A DNA stretch of 64,000 nt from Sphingorhabdus pulchriflava (GTDB lineage Bacteria; Pseudomonadota; Alphaproteobacteria; Sphingomonadales; Sphingomonadaceae). Both the position numbers and the translations under genes were made by a program. The notes under the pieces are model-generated. The model made no database searches. It saw only the letters and a list, made by a program, of their open reading frames with translations, and was not told the origin of the DNA. The stretch spans positions 124,001 through 188,000 of the forward strand of contig NZ_QRGP01000003.1 of assembly GCF_003367235.1 (NCBI RefSeq). Reading direction: 5' to 3'. How positions within the stretch are numbered: the stretch's first letter is position 1; every line of letters begins with the position of its first letter. Shown piece after piece: positions 21,822-30,604 of this stretch.

Positions 21822-23195
21822 TCAATCCTTGTCGGCGAAGGGATTTTTCGAAGAACGGAAATTCATTCTCACCGGAACCGCGCCAAAACCCAGATCGCGA
21901 CGGATGCCGTTCAGCAAATAGCGGCGATAACTGTCTGGCAACTGATCGGTGCGATTGCCGAACACCACGAAGGTGGGCGGACGGTTGCGTGCCTGCGTCA
22001 CATAACGCAGCTTGATCCGCTTGCCGCCTGGCGCTGGCGGTGGATTGGCAGCAACGGCTTCTTCGAACCAGCGGTTGAGCTGGCCGGTGGACACGCGGCG
22101 GTTCCAGCTGTCACGCGCCTCGAACGCGGCCTTGAGCATCTGGTCGAGGCCTTTGCCGGTCGCGGCGGACACCGCGAGAACCGGAACGCCCTTTAGCTGC
22201 GAAAGACCCTCATCGAGCGCTGCTTTGATACCATTGAACAGGCTGGAGGCATGTTCCGCCACATCCCATTTGTTGATCGCAATGATCAGAGCGCGGCCCT
22301 CCTCAATCACATGGTCTGCGATCTTCAGATCCTGATGCTCAAGTCCCTTGGTTGCATCAAGAAGCAGCACCACGACTTCGGCAAAGTCGATCGCGCGGCG
22401 GGTATCGGCGACGGATAGCTTTTCGAGCTTTTCCTGCACCCGCGCGCGCTTGCGCATCCCTGCGGTGTCGATCAGGCGTATCCGTCGCTCCGCCAGATCA
22501 GGCTCGGACGGGTTGGGATCGTGCCACACCCAGTCGATGGCGATACTATCGCGCGTGATACCAGCCTCGGGGCCGGTCACGAGCCGGTTCTCGCCGAGCA
22601 ATTTATTGATCAGCGTCGATTTGCCCGCATTGGGCCGTCCAACAATCGCAAGCTGCAGCGGCGCATCGGGAGATTCGCGATCAAATTGTTCTTCTTCGGC
22701 GCCATCGACATGCGGGAGCAGCGCCTGAAACAGATCCGCCATCCCCTCACCATGTTCGGCGCTGATGGTTATGCCTTCGCCAAGCCCGAGGCCATAGGCT
22801 TCCAAAACAGTATTGTCGGCCTGCTTGCCTTCGGCCTTGTTGATGACGAGGATGACGGGCTTGTCACTCGCGCGCAGCCAGCGGGCGATTTCTTCGTCCA
22901 ACGGGGTAATGCCGGCACGACCGTCGACCACGAACATTGCGACATTTGCACCTTCGAGCGCCGCTTCGGTCTGTTGGCGCATCCGGCCAGGAAGTGTTGC
23001 CGCGTCATCATCTTCATAGCCCGCGGTATCGACAATGCGGAATTTCAGGTCGAACAGCTGCGCATCGCCCTCTCGCCGGTCACGCGTAACCCCCGGCTGG
23101 TCATCGACCAGCGCGATTTTTTTGCCGACAAGGCGGTTGAACAAGGTCGACTTGCCAACATTCGGACGTCCGATAATGGCTACCGACGGCAGCAT
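21822..23195 (-). CDS. der: Ribosome-assembly GTPase Der (EngA)
   Basis: A 457-residue GTPase with two tandem G domains and a C-terminal KH-like domain, needed for maturation of the 50S ribosomal subunit. G1 motifs are Gly-Arg-Pro-Asn-Val-Gly-Lys-Ser-Thr at the N-terminus and Gly-Arg-Pro-Asn-Ala-Gly-Lys-Ser-Thr in the middle. G3 motifs are Asp-Thr-Ala-Gly (twice) and the G4 motifs Asn-Lys-Ala-Glu and Asn-Lys-Trp-Asp. The gene follows yfgM and bamB on the same strand, an order shared with E. coli, with a 126-base gap after bamB. Confidence 0.98.
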   Translation of the reverse strand: MLPSVAIIGRPNVGKSTLFNRLVGKKIALVDDQPGVTRDRREGDAQLFDLKFRIVDTAGYEDDDAATLPGRMRQQTEAALEGANVAMFVVDGRAGITPLDEEIARWLRASDKPVILVINKAEGKQADNTVLEAYGLGLGEGITISAEHGEGMADLFQALLPHVDGAEEEQFDRESPDAPLQLAIVGRPNAGKSTLINKLLGENRLVTGPEAGITRDSIAIDWVWHDPNPSEPDLAERRIRLIDTAGMRKRARVQEKLEKLSVADTRRAIDFAEVVVLLLDATKGLEHQDLKIADHVIEEGRALIIAINKWDVAEHASSLFNGIKAALDEGLSQLKGVPVLAVSAATGKGLDQMLKAAFEARDSWNRRVSTGQLNRWFEEAVAANPPPAPGGKRIKLRYVTQARNRPPTFVVFGNRTDQLPDSYRRYLLNGIRRDLGFGAVPVRMNFRSSKNPFADKD

Positions 23196-23321
23196 GACTT
23201 TATCTTTCTAAAATGGTTCGGCACCAGCATTCTCCCCCACCCGGCGTCCCATGACAATAGTCTGTTTGGGAGACCCTGTGGTGGAGAGGGCTGGTGCCGC
23301 TTTCCACGAAGTGGAACTGAC

Positions 23322-24647
23322 CTAACGAAACGCCGACAGTCGCCCGCTGTCGTCGAGGACATAGAGCGTATTGTTGGCGACGATCGGTGCGACCGACACC
23401 GGTGCCTTGATATCGGCCAAAAGGCTTGCTGAACCTTCACCCGACGAAACTGACCAGATCTGGCCTTCGCTGTTGGCGACGATCAGGCGACCATTGGCGA
23501 GGACCGGCCCGCGCCAGGTGATAACTCCCTTTTTGTCTTCCTCATCCCGGTAGCGCGGCAGCTTTGAAATCCAGCGAATCTTGCCGCTGGTGCGCTGGAC
23601 GCACAGCAGCTTTGCATCGCTGGTCATCACGAACACCCATTCGCCGGAAACGACGGGGGTCGAAATGCCCGCGATGTTGATTTCCCAGATGCGCTGGCCG
23701 GTGACCAGTTCATAAGCGGCCATGCGACCGCCCTGACCCAGCGCGAAGACGCGGCCACGATCGATAACCGGGTCGGCATCGATATCGGTCAAGGTCGAAA
23801 CGCTGGTCGACATTGCTGTACGCGACAAGGTGTCGCTCCACAGGCTACGGCCATTTTCATAGCGATAGGCGGCGAGTTCGCCGGTCGAATAGCCGGCAAT
23901 CACTGTGCCTTGTGCAGCAGCCGGAGCAGCTACGCCAAAAATACCCGATGCGCCGACGGGACCAGCTTCATTCCACTGGGCTTCACCATTATCCATGCGT
24001 ACAGCATAGATCTGGTTATCCTGCGTCATCACATAAGCATTGCCGTTGGACAGCGTTGGGGCACCGCGCAGCGGGCCGGCCGGACGCTTGGTCCATTTCA
24101 CTGCGCCATTTGCAGCATCGATAGCGGAAATGTCCCCGACGCCATTGGTTGCATAAACCGTAGTGCCGTCGGTGGAAACGCCGCCGCCAAAGCGTGATGG
24201 CTTGCCATCCTTGTCAAAGGGCAAGGCGGCTGCCCAAAGCTTCGCACCGCTTGCGGCGTCGAAAGCGCTGACCGTCGCTTGCGTGTCGATGACGTACAAC
24301 TTGCCTTCGTGAACCACCGGCGTTGCGGCCAGGCGCTCCCGGTTACTGGCACCGGCAACTTGCGCCGTCCATGCCCGCTGTGGTGCATCGGCGAGCGAGA
24401 GATGGCCGGGTGATTTGGACGCATTGCCACCCGGCTGCGACCAGCTGCTGTTGGTGGTGACGGGCGGAAGTACGACCGAAATTGCCGAAAGTGCGGGATC
24501 GGCAACACTGTCTGCCTCAGTACCCAAAATATCGACGCGCTTGCCGATGGTGGGTGTATCTTTCTTTTCGCCCCCGCCCAATGCCGAGCATCCGCCAAGC
24601 AATGTGGCCGCTGCCAGCGAAATCAATAAGGTCGTGCGTAGTCTCAC
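23322..24647 (-). CDS. bamB: Outer-membrane assembly lipoprotein BamB
   Basis: A 441-residue PQQ-like beta-propeller lipoprotein of the BAM complex, which inserts beta-barrel proteins into the outer membrane. The lipobox Leu-Gly-Gly-Cys puts the acylated Cys at residue 20 when translation starts at GTG 24647; the frame is open further upstream but that part has no signal character. Repeated Trp-Thr-containing blades are visible, such as Gly-Ala-Lys-Leu-Trp, Gly-Ala-Val-Lys-Trp, Gly-Gln-Arg-Ile-Trp and Gly-Lys-Ile-Arg-Trp. Its start is four bases after the yfgM stop and der follows, the conserved yfgM-bamB-der order. Confidence 0.92.
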   Translation of the reverse strand: MRLRTTLLISLAAATLLGGCSALGGGEKKDTPTIGKRVDILGTEADSVADPALSAISVVLPPVTTNSSWSQPGGNASKSPGHLSLADAPQRAWTAQVAGASNRERLAATPVVHEGKLYVIDTQATVSAFDAASGAKLWAAALPFDKDGKPSRFGGGVSTDGTTVYATNGVGDISAIDAANGAVKWTKRPAGPLRGAPTLSNGNAYVMTQDNQIYAVRMDNGEAQWNEAGPVGASGIFGVAAPAAAQGTVIAGYSTGELAAYRYENGRSLWSDTLSRTAMSTSVSTLTDIDADPVIDRGRVFALGQGGRMAAYELVTGQRIWEINIAGISTPVVSGEWVFVMTSDAKLLCVQRTSGKIRWISKLPRYRDEEDKKGVITWRGPVLANGRLIVANSEGQIWSVSSGEGSASLLADIKAPVSVAPIVANNTLYVLDDSGRLSAFR

Positions 24648-24651
24648 AGGC

Positions 24652-25398
24652 TCAATTTCCTTTGTCTGCATCGGTTGTCGCCGATGCGCCCGTCGGCTTG
24701 ACTTCAAGCTGAACGGTATCCACTCCCAACGCCCCCGCCATTTGTTGCGCACGCGCACGCAGCGTTTGGGGCAAGTCTTCCTGCTTTGCAATCTGGGCAA
24801 AAATGGGGCCAGCCAGATTGTCTTTGCCCATTTTCATATAGGCGATTGCGGTCATTTCGCCGGCTGTACCGAACCAGGCTGCCCCCGGCTTGGCCAGTGG
24901 CTTCATCCGGTCAATAACCTGTTGTGGGGCAAGGCTGTCAAATTCGGCAGCTGTCTGGCGAACAAGCGCCAGATCGCGGAAGGGCTGGGGCAGACTGTCG
25001 TCGCCTGCGACCTTGGCATAATCGGCCACGGCTTTCTTGCTATTGCCTTCGGCTGCGGTGACATTGGCCAACAGGATCTGCGCCATCGCGCGATAGCCCG
25101 GCTGCTCCGCCTTTGCCAAAGCCAACAGGTCGGTTTTCGCCTCTTTGACATTGCCGCCCTGCAGTTTCTCGACTGCCAGGATGAATTTTTCGCCCTGCGC
25201 TTCGGCGGCGGCAACCTGCTGGTTCTGCCAATATATCCAGCCGCCAAAGGCGATCAGGCCGATGACGACGGCTGCGACCAACCAACGGCCAAAGCGATTC
25301 CAGAAACTTTCGAGATCACCCGCACGAACGGCATCGTCGACTTCGCGCAAAAAGGCTTCGTCGGTTGCGGCTCGCTTATCGGTCGGGGGTAATGCCAA
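24652..25398 (-). CDS. yfgM: YfgM-like tetratricopeptide membrane protein
   Basis: A 248-residue protein with a short cytosolic N-terminus, one membrane helix (about residues 40-57, Trp-Leu-Val-Ala-Ala-Val-Val-Ile-Gly), and a periplasmic helical domain with tetratricopeptide-like repeats. YfgM associates with the Sec translocon and periplasmic chaperones in E. coli. The identification rests on topology, the Ser-Phe-Trp-Asn-Arg-Phe-Gly-Arg-Trp segment before the helix, and position directly before bamB and der. The C-terminus is a Thr/Ala/Asp-rich tail. Confidence 0.85.
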   Translation of the reverse strand: MALPPTDKRAATDEAFLREVDDAVRAGDLESFWNRFGRWLVAAVVIGLIAFGGWIYWQNQQVAAAEAQGEKFILAVEKLQGGNVKEAKTDLLALAKAEQPGYRAMAQILLANVTAAEGNSKKAVADYAKVAGDDSLPQPFRDLALVRQTAAEFDSLAPQQVIDRMKPLAKPGAAWFGTAGEMTAIAYMKMGKDNLAGPIFAQIAKQEDLPQTLRARAQQMAGALGVDTVQLEVKPTGASATTDADKGN

Positions 25399-25476
25399 AA
25401 TGGCCTCCTGTAACTTATACTTGTCGCGTCCTTAGCCATGCGGCGCAGGACTTTCCAGTGCGAAGCGTGGCTAGGT

Positions 25477-26343
25477 CTATTCCGATCGATAAAGCTGTTC
25501 GGCGCTCGGGAAAGCGCGGGAGCGAACATCCTCGGCATATTTCTTCACAGCGTCCTCGACGTGCTCCTGCATCGCACCGAAACGTTTGACGAATTTCGGC
25601 GTACGATCAAACAGGCCCAGCATGTCTTCCGCCACCAGCACCTGGCCGTCGCATTGCGCAGAAGCACCTATGCCGATGGTAGGGCAATCGACCTTTTGCG
25701 TGATTTCAATGGCGATGGGCTCCATCACCCCTTCGATGACCATGGCAAAAGCACCTGCCTTGGCTACTGCCTCGGCATCCTCGACAATCGAGCGGGCCTC
25801 AGCAGCACTTTTGCCGCGCACGCCATATCCGCCCAATATGTTGACCGCCTGTGGTGTCAGGCCGACATGGCCCATGACGGGGATTCCGCGTTGCGTAAGG
25901 AATTCGATGGTCGGCGCAATCACCTTGCCGCCTTCGACCTTGACGCCTGCGGCACCGGTTTCCTTCAACAGCCGAGAGGCGTTGGTGAAGGCCAGTTCGG
26001 GCGAGGCTTCATAGCTGCCAAAGGGCATATCGACGATGACCGCCGCATGATAGCTGCCACGGACCACTGCCGCACCATGCAGCGCCATCATCTCCATCGT
26101 TACCGCGACAGTGTGTGGCAGCCCATAGATCACCTGTGCCAGCGAGTCGCCGACCAACAGCATGTCGCAATGCGGGTCCATCAGCTGCGCCATGCGCACG
26201 GTATAGGCCGTCAGCATCACCAGCGGTTCGCCGCCCTTGCGCTGCCGGATGCGCGGCACGGTGAGGCGCTTCATGGGCTGCGGCGTAGGGTTCGCGCGGC
26301 TGGTGGATACAGGCAGGGTGAGCGTTTTGGGCGTCGTAGACAT
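25477..26343 (-). CDS. panB: 3-methyl-2-oxobutanoate hydroxymethyltransferase (PanB)
   Basis: A 288-residue TIM-barrel enzyme that adds a hydroxymethyl group from methylene-tetrahydrofolate to alpha-ketoisovalerate, the first committed step of pantothenate and CoA synthesis. Signatures: Met-Leu-Thr-Ala-Tyr near the N-terminus, Leu-Leu-Val-Gly-Asp-Ser-Leu (metal-binding Asp), Asp-Met-Pro-Phe-Gly-Ser-Tyr, Val-Lys-Val-Glu-Gly-Gly and Met-Gly-His-Val-Gly-Leu-Thr-Pro-Gln. An extra 20-residue basic/Pro-rich N-terminus precedes the conserved core, so a start at an internal Met (Pro-Met-Lys-Arg-Leu) is possible. coaD in this window acts later in the pathway. Confidence 0.97.
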   Translation of the reverse strand: MSTTPKTLTLPVSTSRANPTPQPMKRLTVPRIRQRKGGEPLVMLTAYTVRMAQLMDPHCDMLLVGDSLAQVIYGLPHTVAVTMEMMALHGAAVVRGSYHAAVIVDMPFGSYEASPELAFTNASRLLKETGAAGVKVEGGKVIAPTIEFLTQRGIPVMGHVGLTPQAVNILGGYGVRGKSAAEARSIVEDAEAVAKAGAFAMVIEGVMEPIAIEITQKVDCPTIGIGASAQCDGQVLVAEDMLGLFDRTPKFVKRFGAMQEHVEDAVKKYAEDVRSRAFPSAEQLYRSE

Positions 26344-26408
26344 GGGACTGGCGCTTAGCCGCTAAAGCGCAGGGGCAAAAGCGCGAATGCCATGTGCGTC
26401 AATAATAT

Positions 26409-26437
26409 TTGACTCAATGTTAAATAAAACTAACATT
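26409..26437 (+). promoter_or_regulatory. Promoter with overlapping inverted-repeat operator, XRE module 1
   Basis: TTGACT (26409-26414) is followed 16 bases later by TAACAT, a fair -35/-10 pair. A perfect seven-base inverted repeat, AATGTTA-N8-TAACATT (26416-26437), fills the spacer and -10 box. This is where a repressor would sit; the XRE regulator encoded two genes downstream is the obvious candidate. Confidence 0.5.
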
Positions 26438-26468
26438 AAGTGCGAATCATCTAACACGGAGTTTGCAC

Positions 26469-26891
26469 ATGTCGTTTCGCGAGAAAATTCACTGGGTCGC
26501 CCTTGTCGGGCTGGTTGCCGGATTTGGCTGGTATTTTCTGTCCTATCCCTGGGCCTCGGCCAACACCCGCATGGGCATGCTGACTTCGGTATGGATGCTA
26601 TTTCCAACGACGATCATCTTTCTGGTGCCCATGATTGCCGGCAGCGCCTATTTTGCCATCCGCACGCCGAAAGAGGCCAATCTGAAAGAGGATGAGCGCG
26701 AGAAACTGATCCACCTGAAGGGAACACATGCGGCCTATTATCCGCTGGTGCTCGGGGTATGGGCCAATATTTTCGCCATGATCAACGGACTGATGTACGG
26801 CTGGTCGGTCAATATCCTGATGGCGACACTGGTGCTTTCAGAACTGGTCCGCGTCGGTGCCCAACTATATTATTATCGCAGAGGGTATTGA
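26469..26891 (+). CDS. Four-helix membrane protein of XRE module 1
   Basis: A 140-residue inner-membrane protein with two N-terminal helices, a charged cytosolic loop (Lys-Glu-Ala-Asn-Leu-Lys-Glu-Asp-Glu-Arg-Glu-Lys), and two C-terminal helices. It starts at ATG 26469 after GGAG. The loop with Asp-Glu-Arg-Glu resembles DUF2178-type proteins that are commonly encoded with small XRE regulators; this is from memory. The regulator follows after three bases. A second membrane-protein/XRE pair with the same order is at 54.6-55.2 kb. The function is unknown. Confidence 0.75.
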   Translation: MSFREKIHWVALVGLVAGFGWYFLSYPWASANTRMGMLTSVWMLFPTTIIFLVPMIAGSAYFAIRTPKEANLKEDEREKLIHLKGTHAAYYPLVLGVWANIFAMINGLMYGWSVNILMATLVLSELVRVGAQLYYYRRGY

Positions 26892-26894
26892 GCC

Positions 26895-27110
26895 ATGGCC
26901 AAACTCCCCTTTGACAATGACATCAAAACCATGCGCTTTTTGACCGGAGAAATGACCCAGGGCGATCTGGGCGACAGGGTAGGCGTCACCCGCCAGACCA
27001 TCGCCGCGATTGAGCAAGGGAAATATTCCCCCAGCCTTGAGGTCGCGTTCCGCATTGCGCGGGTATTCGGCAAACCTTTGGAAGATGTGTTTCACTGGGT
27101 GGACGAATAG
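26895..27110 (+). CDS. Small XRE-family (Cro/CI-type) regulator, module 1
   Basis: A 71-residue DNA-binding protein consisting of little more than one helix-turn-helix. Met-Thr-Gln-Gly-Asp-Leu-Gly-Asp-Arg-Val-Gly-Val-Thr-Arg-Gln-Thr-Ile forms the turn and recognition helix, followed by the common Ile-Glu-Gln-Gly-Lys-Tyr-Ser-Pro-Ser-Leu and Ala-Phe-Arg-Ile-Ala-Arg-Val-Phe. It starts three bases after the membrane-protein stop, so the pair is one transcript. It probably autoregulates the inverted repeat at 26416-26437. A strong hairpin follows the gene. Confidence 0.9.
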   Translation: MAKLPFDNDIKTMRFLTGEMTQGDLGDRVGVTRQTIAAIEQGKYSPSLEVAFRIARVFGKPLEDVFHWVDE

Positions 27111-27139
27111 GCAAAAACAGTTTGTGCGTGCACGGCACA

Positions 27140-27183
27140 GGGGCCCGAACCATTAAGCTCCCCAGGCTCGCGGTTCGGGCCCC
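27140..27183. terminator. Bidirectional terminator between XRE module 1 and the GMC oxidoreductase
   Basis: A perfect 12-base inverted repeat (GGGGCCCGAACC and GGTTCGGGCCCC) with a 20-base loop lies between two convergent genes. On the plus strand it is followed by AACTTTT. The stem is very stable although the T-run is short. Confidence 0.7.
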
Positions 27184-27200
27184 AACTTTTGCAAAACGTC

Positions 27201-28790
27201 TCAAGCTGCCAGATCGGCTTTCACGAAATCCGCTGCGCGCTCGCCGATCATGATCGAAGGCGCATTGGTATTGCCGGAAACCAGCCTTGGCATGATGCTG
27301 GCGTCGGCGACCCACAATCCGTTGACGCCGCGTGCCTTCAATCTCGGATCGACGACACTTTCCGCATCGCTGCCCATGCGGCAGGTGCCGACCGGATGAT
27401 AGATGGTATCGGATACTTCTCGAATACGCGCCTCCAGCGCGGCATCGTCATTATAATCGATTGGCGACCGATCGCGTGCACCCATATCCGAAAGCGGGGG
27501 GGTTTCGGCGATGCGGTACATTAAGCGCGCCGCGTCGCGCAGCAGATGGAGGTCGCGTTCGTCGCTGAGGAAATTGGGGTTGATTGCGGGTGCCATCGCC
27601 GGATCGGAGGATTTGAGTTTCACCCATCCCCTGCTTTCCGGACGCAGCACACAGGCGTGCAGGGAAAAGCCGTGCACCTTCAGCTTGTCACGGCCATGGT
27701 TCTGGATAATCGCGCGGATGAAGTGATACTGGATGTCAGGCGCAGGAGCGTCAGGCCGGATTTTGACGAAACCGCCGCTTTCGGCGAAATTCGTCGTCAG
27801 CATGCCCGTGCGGCGTAGCCTGTGTTCGAAAAAGGCTTTGGCGACGGCAAAGGTGCCGCGCAAGGTTCCGCCGAATAGCGACACATCGTCCAGTTCATAA
27901 CCGACCAGATAATCGCAATGGTCCTGCAGGTCTGCGCCGACCGCTGGCTTGTCGACCAACGTCTCGATCCCCTTTTCCTGCAGATGCGCGCCGGGACCAA
28001 CGCCCGAAAGCATCAGAATTTGCGGACTGCCAAAAGCCCCTGCCGACAATATGACACCCGCTTTTGCGCGCAGCACTTCGCGTGTGTTGCCAAAGCGAAC
28101 GGCGACACCTGTTGCGCGGCCGTCTTCGATGATGATCTTCTCGACCAGCGCGCCAGTGCGCACGCTCAAATTCGGTTTGCCCGCCAGCGGATCGATAAAG
28201 GCGCGCGCCGCCGACCAGCGTTCGCCATTATGCTGCGTCACCTGATACAGGCCGAAGCCTTCCTGCTTCGCCCCGTTGAAGTCGTCATTCCGCGGGAGTT
28301 GCAACCGGGTTGCCGCCTCGACAAAAGCTTCGCCCACCGGGCTGGGAGCGATCTGATCACTGACATGCAGCGGTCCGCCTTTGCCGTGGAAATCATCGGA
28401 ACCGCGCGCATTGTCTTCCTGCCTGCGGAACACCGGCAAGACGTCATCCCAGCTCCAGCCAGTGCAGCCCAAGGCTGCCCAATTGTCATAATCCCAGGCA
28501 TTGCCGCGAATATAGACCATGCCGTTGATCGCGCTCGACCCGCCCATGCCGCGACCGCGCGGTTGATAGCCGATACGACCACCCAGACCCGGCATCGGTT
28601 CGGTATCATAGGCCCAGTTGCTCCGCTTCGGCATCAGCGCGAGCAGGCCGGGGGTGCGGACGAACAGATCGTCATTCTTGCCGCCGGCTTCGACAAGGCA
28701 GACCTTGTATTTGCCGCTTTCAGCCAGCCGCCCTGCCGCAGCACTTCCTGCAGATCCGCCGCCTACAACGATGATATCGAACTCGTCCAT
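27201..28790 (-). CDS. GMC-family FAD oxidoreductase (alcohol/choline dehydrogenase-like)
   Basis: A 529-residue flavoenzyme. The FAD-binding motif [14 protein letters not shown] starts near residue 8. GMC signature 1 is in the region with [12 protein letters not shown], and signature 2 in Gly-Ala-Phe-Gly-Ser-Pro-Gln-Ile-Leu. The C-terminal active-site segment has His-Pro-Val-Gly-Thr-Cys-Arg-Met-Gly and Asn-Thr-Asn-Ala-Pro-Ser. It resembles AlkJ-type alcohol and choline dehydrogenases. ATG 28790 is the natural start. It is last in a leftward run with a fatty-acid hydroxylase, which hints at an alcohol substrate but does not prove it. Confidence 0.9.
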   Translation of the reverse strand: MDEFDIIVVGGGSAGSAAAGRLAESGKYKVCLVEAGGKNDDLFVRTPGLLALMPKRSNWAYDTEPMPGLGGRIGYQPRGRGMGGSSAINGMVYIRGNAWDYDNWAALGCTGWSWDDVLPVFRRQEDNARGSDDFHGKGGPLHVSDQIAPSPVGEAFVEAATRLQLPRNDDFNGAKQEGFGLYQVTQHNGERWSAARAFIDPLAGKPNLSVRTGALVEKIIIEDGRATGVAVRFGNTREVLRAKAGVILSAGAFGSPQILMLSGVGPGAHLQEKGIETLVDKPAVGADLQDHCDYLVGYELDDVSLFGGTLRGTFAVAKAFFEHRLRRTGMLTTNFAESGGFVKIRPDAPAPDIQYHFIRAIIQNHGRDKLKVHGFSLHACVLRPESRGWVKLKSSDPAMAPAINPNFLSDERDLHLLRDAARLMYRIAETPPLSDMGARDRSPIDYNDDAALEARIREVSDTIYHPVGTCRMGSDAESVVDPRLKARGVNGLWVADASIMPRLVSGNTNAPSIMIGERAADFVKADLAA

Positions 28791-28841
28791 ACTGACTCCT
28801 TTGAAAGTAGGACTTAACCGGACGATTAATTTTGGCAATCG

Positions 28842-29750
28842 CTATTCGGCAGGTGTCACCTGATTTTCCTGCCGTGCCTGCCAGCGGGCCTTGATGCTGT
28901 CGCTGGTGTCGCGGCTGCCGTCATGGCTCCAACCCGGCGGGCGCCAGATATAGCCGAGCTTGTGCCGCCAGGGCGCAGACCAGACGTCCTTGGCGATGCC
29001 GATCCATTCATGAAACACGCTATAGAGCAGGTTGAAGGTGCCGAGCTGCTTGACGATACCGTATCGGATTTTCTCTTCATCGGTTTCGGGGGTGAAACTG
29101 CCGAACATCTTGTCCCAGATGATGAAGACCCCGGCATAATTGGCATCGAGATAGCGGGGGTTGGTGGCGTGGTGGACGCGGTGGTGCGACGGCGTGTTCA
29201 TCACTGCTTCGAACCAGCGCGGCATGCGGCCCACCGCCTCGGTGTGGATCCAGAATTGATAGATCAGGTTGATGCCACCGCAAAAGGCGATCATCGCGGG
29301 GTGGAAGCCGACCAGCGCCAATGGCATGCGGAAGACGAAATTGAACGCGATGAAGCCAGTCCAGGTCTGCCGCAAGGCTGTCGACAGATTGTAATGCTGG
29401 CTCGAATGATGGTTCACATGGCTCGCCCACAGCCAGCGGATGCGATGCGCGCTGCGGTGGAAGACGTAATAGGCCAGGTCATCGAGAACGAAGCAGGCGA
29501 TCCATGCCCACCAGGCCCAGCCGATATCGAACAGCCGATGTTCGTACAGCCAAAGCATCATCGCGAACACCAGCCCGCCGGTCAGCGCGCCAGCCACTGT
29601 GCTGCCTGTACCGAAGGCGAGCGAGGTCAGAGTATCCTTGGGCTCATATTTTTCCGGCGCCCTTTTACGTGCCCACAACATCTCGAAGATGATCAACAGG
29701 ATGAAGACAGGGACGGCATAATCGACGGGATTGAATAACTCTGGCATCAT
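28842..29750 (-). CDS. Sterol desaturase/fatty-acid hydroxylase-superfamily membrane protein
   Basis: A 302-residue membrane di-iron enzyme with about four membrane helices. The histidine clusters of the family are all visible: His-Arg-Ser-Ala-His, His-Val-Asn-His-His-Ser-Ser-Gln-His, a lone His in Trp-Ile-His-Thr-Glu, and His-His-Arg-Val-His-His. Members hydroxylate or desaturate lipid chains or sterols, and a few make carotenoid or ether-lipid changes. ATG 29750 or 29747 follows AGGA. It lies six bases from the hypothetical gene upstream and 51 bases before the GMC oxidoreductase. Confidence 0.9.
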   Translation of the reverse strand: MMPELFNPVDYAVPVFILLIIFEMLWARKRAPEKYEPKDTLTSLAFGTGSTVAGALTGGLVFAMMLWLYEHRLFDIGWAWWAWIACFVLDDLAYYVFHRSAHRIRWLWASHVNHHSSQHYNLSTALRQTWTGFIAFNFVFRMPLALVGFHPAMIAFCGGINLIYQFWIHTEAVGRMPRWFEAVMNTPSHHRVHHATNPRYLDANYAGVFIIWDKMFGSFTPETDEEKIRYGIVKQLGTFNLLYSVFHEWIGIAKDVWSAPWRHKLGYIWRPPGWSHDGSRDTSDSIKARWQARQENQVTPAE

Positions 29751-29756
29751 TTCGTC

Positions 29757-30167
29757 CTATGTCACCATGTGGCGCAGGCCAGCAGCCCAATATTGTGCAT
29801 CCTTGCCAAGGTTCAGCGTGACTTTGCCAAAGGTCTTTTCGCCCGTCCCGATGGTCAGGAAATTGTGGTCGAGCCGTGATTCGCTGTGCCGATCCAACAA
29901 GCGGGCGACAAAGGCGGCGCCATGGCGGCGGATCAGCATGTGGCGGCCGGATGCATCTTTCATCAACGCGCCCATGCCGGCCTTGTCGATGATGATATCG
30001 ACCGGTTCAAATCCGCATATTGCTTCGTCGGCAAGCGCGCGCGCATGGGCTTCGTCACGGATGCGAAGATCGCCGCCAAGGTCCAAACGGCGTGCAAGCC
30101 AGAACAGGAAAAGGATCGCAGCAATCGATCCGCCCAGCTTGGCCAGTTCGATCAACGTACCTTCCAA
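29757..30167 (-). CDS. Hypothetical protein with an N-terminal membrane anchor
   Basis: A 136-residue protein with one hydrophobic helix near residues 12-25 (Gly-Ser-Ile-Ala-Ala-Ile-Leu-Phe-Leu-Phe-Trp-Leu-Ala) followed by a soluble domain rich in Asp, Arg and His. The C-terminal part, with Gly-Glu-Lys-Thr-Phe-Gly-Lys-Val-Thr-Leu-Asn-Leu-Gly, looks like beta structure. I recognise no catalytic motif. It sits between a phosphatase-like gene (three-base gap) and the hydroxylase (six-base gap), and is translated in the same tight operon. Confidence 0.7.
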   Translation of the reverse strand: MEGTLIELAKLGGSIAAILFLFWLARRLDLGGDLRIRDEAHARALADEAICGFEPVDIIIDKAGMGALMKDASGRHMLIRRHGAAFVARLLDRHSESRLDHNFLTIGTGEKTFGKVTLNLGKDAQYWAAGLRHMVT

Positions 30168-30170
30168 GAC

Positions 30171-30599
30171 TCAGGCCCTTGCTTTCAGCATGTCCATCAG
30201 CGGACGGACCGGGCTGACATCATAGCCGGCCTTGGCCGCCATATTGGTCAAGGAATCGGGGTCGCCACCTTGGCTCGCTTCGGACAAGGCCCAGAGCAAG
30301 GTCGAGCGCGTGCCCGAGCGGCAATAAGCGAGCACGGGCCCTGCGGCCCCATCGAGAGCCTTGGCCATCGCGACCACTTGTGGCTCGCTGAATCCTGCAT
30401 GGGTAACGGGGATGGCGACATAGTCGATCCCTGCCGCGCGCGCTGCAGTTTCGATGTCGGCACCGGGAATCTGATCGTCGCTTTCGCCTTCGGGGCGGTT
30501 GTTGATGATCAGCTTGACGCCAATCTTCGCCGCTTCCGTTACGTCCTCAAGGCTGATTTGTGGCGCTGCATAGATGTTGTCGGTGAGCTTGCGAAACAT
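30171..30599 (-). CDS. TIGR01244/DUF442 phosphatase-like protein
   Basis: A 142-residue cytosolic protein of the family formerly called beta-lactamase hydrolase-like, with a dual-specificity-phosphatase-like fold. Key features are Ile-Asn-Asn-Arg-Pro-Glu-Gly-Glu near residue 32, and the active-site loop Tyr-Cys-Arg-Ser-Gly-Thr-Arg-Ser with nucleophile candidate Cys93. The loop is one residue shorter than the classical CX5R phosphatase loop and resembles a rhodanese loop, as is normal for this family. The true substrate is unknown. It begins five bases after the recQ stop. Confidence 0.85.
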   Translation of the reverse strand: MFRKLTDNIYAAPQISLEDVTEAAKIGVKLIINNRPEGESDDQIPGADIETAARAAGIDYVAIPVTHAGFSEPQVVAMAKALDGAAGPVLAYCRSGTRSTLLWALSEASQGGDPDSLTNMAAKAGYDVSPVRPLMDMLKARA

Positions 30600-30604
30600 G
30601 GGGC

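Noticed and set aside
27140-27183. Attachment site or mobile-element end at the perfect 12-bp inverted repeat
   Set aside because: It lies between convergent genes, has no second copy in the window and no integrase; a bidirectional terminator explains it better.
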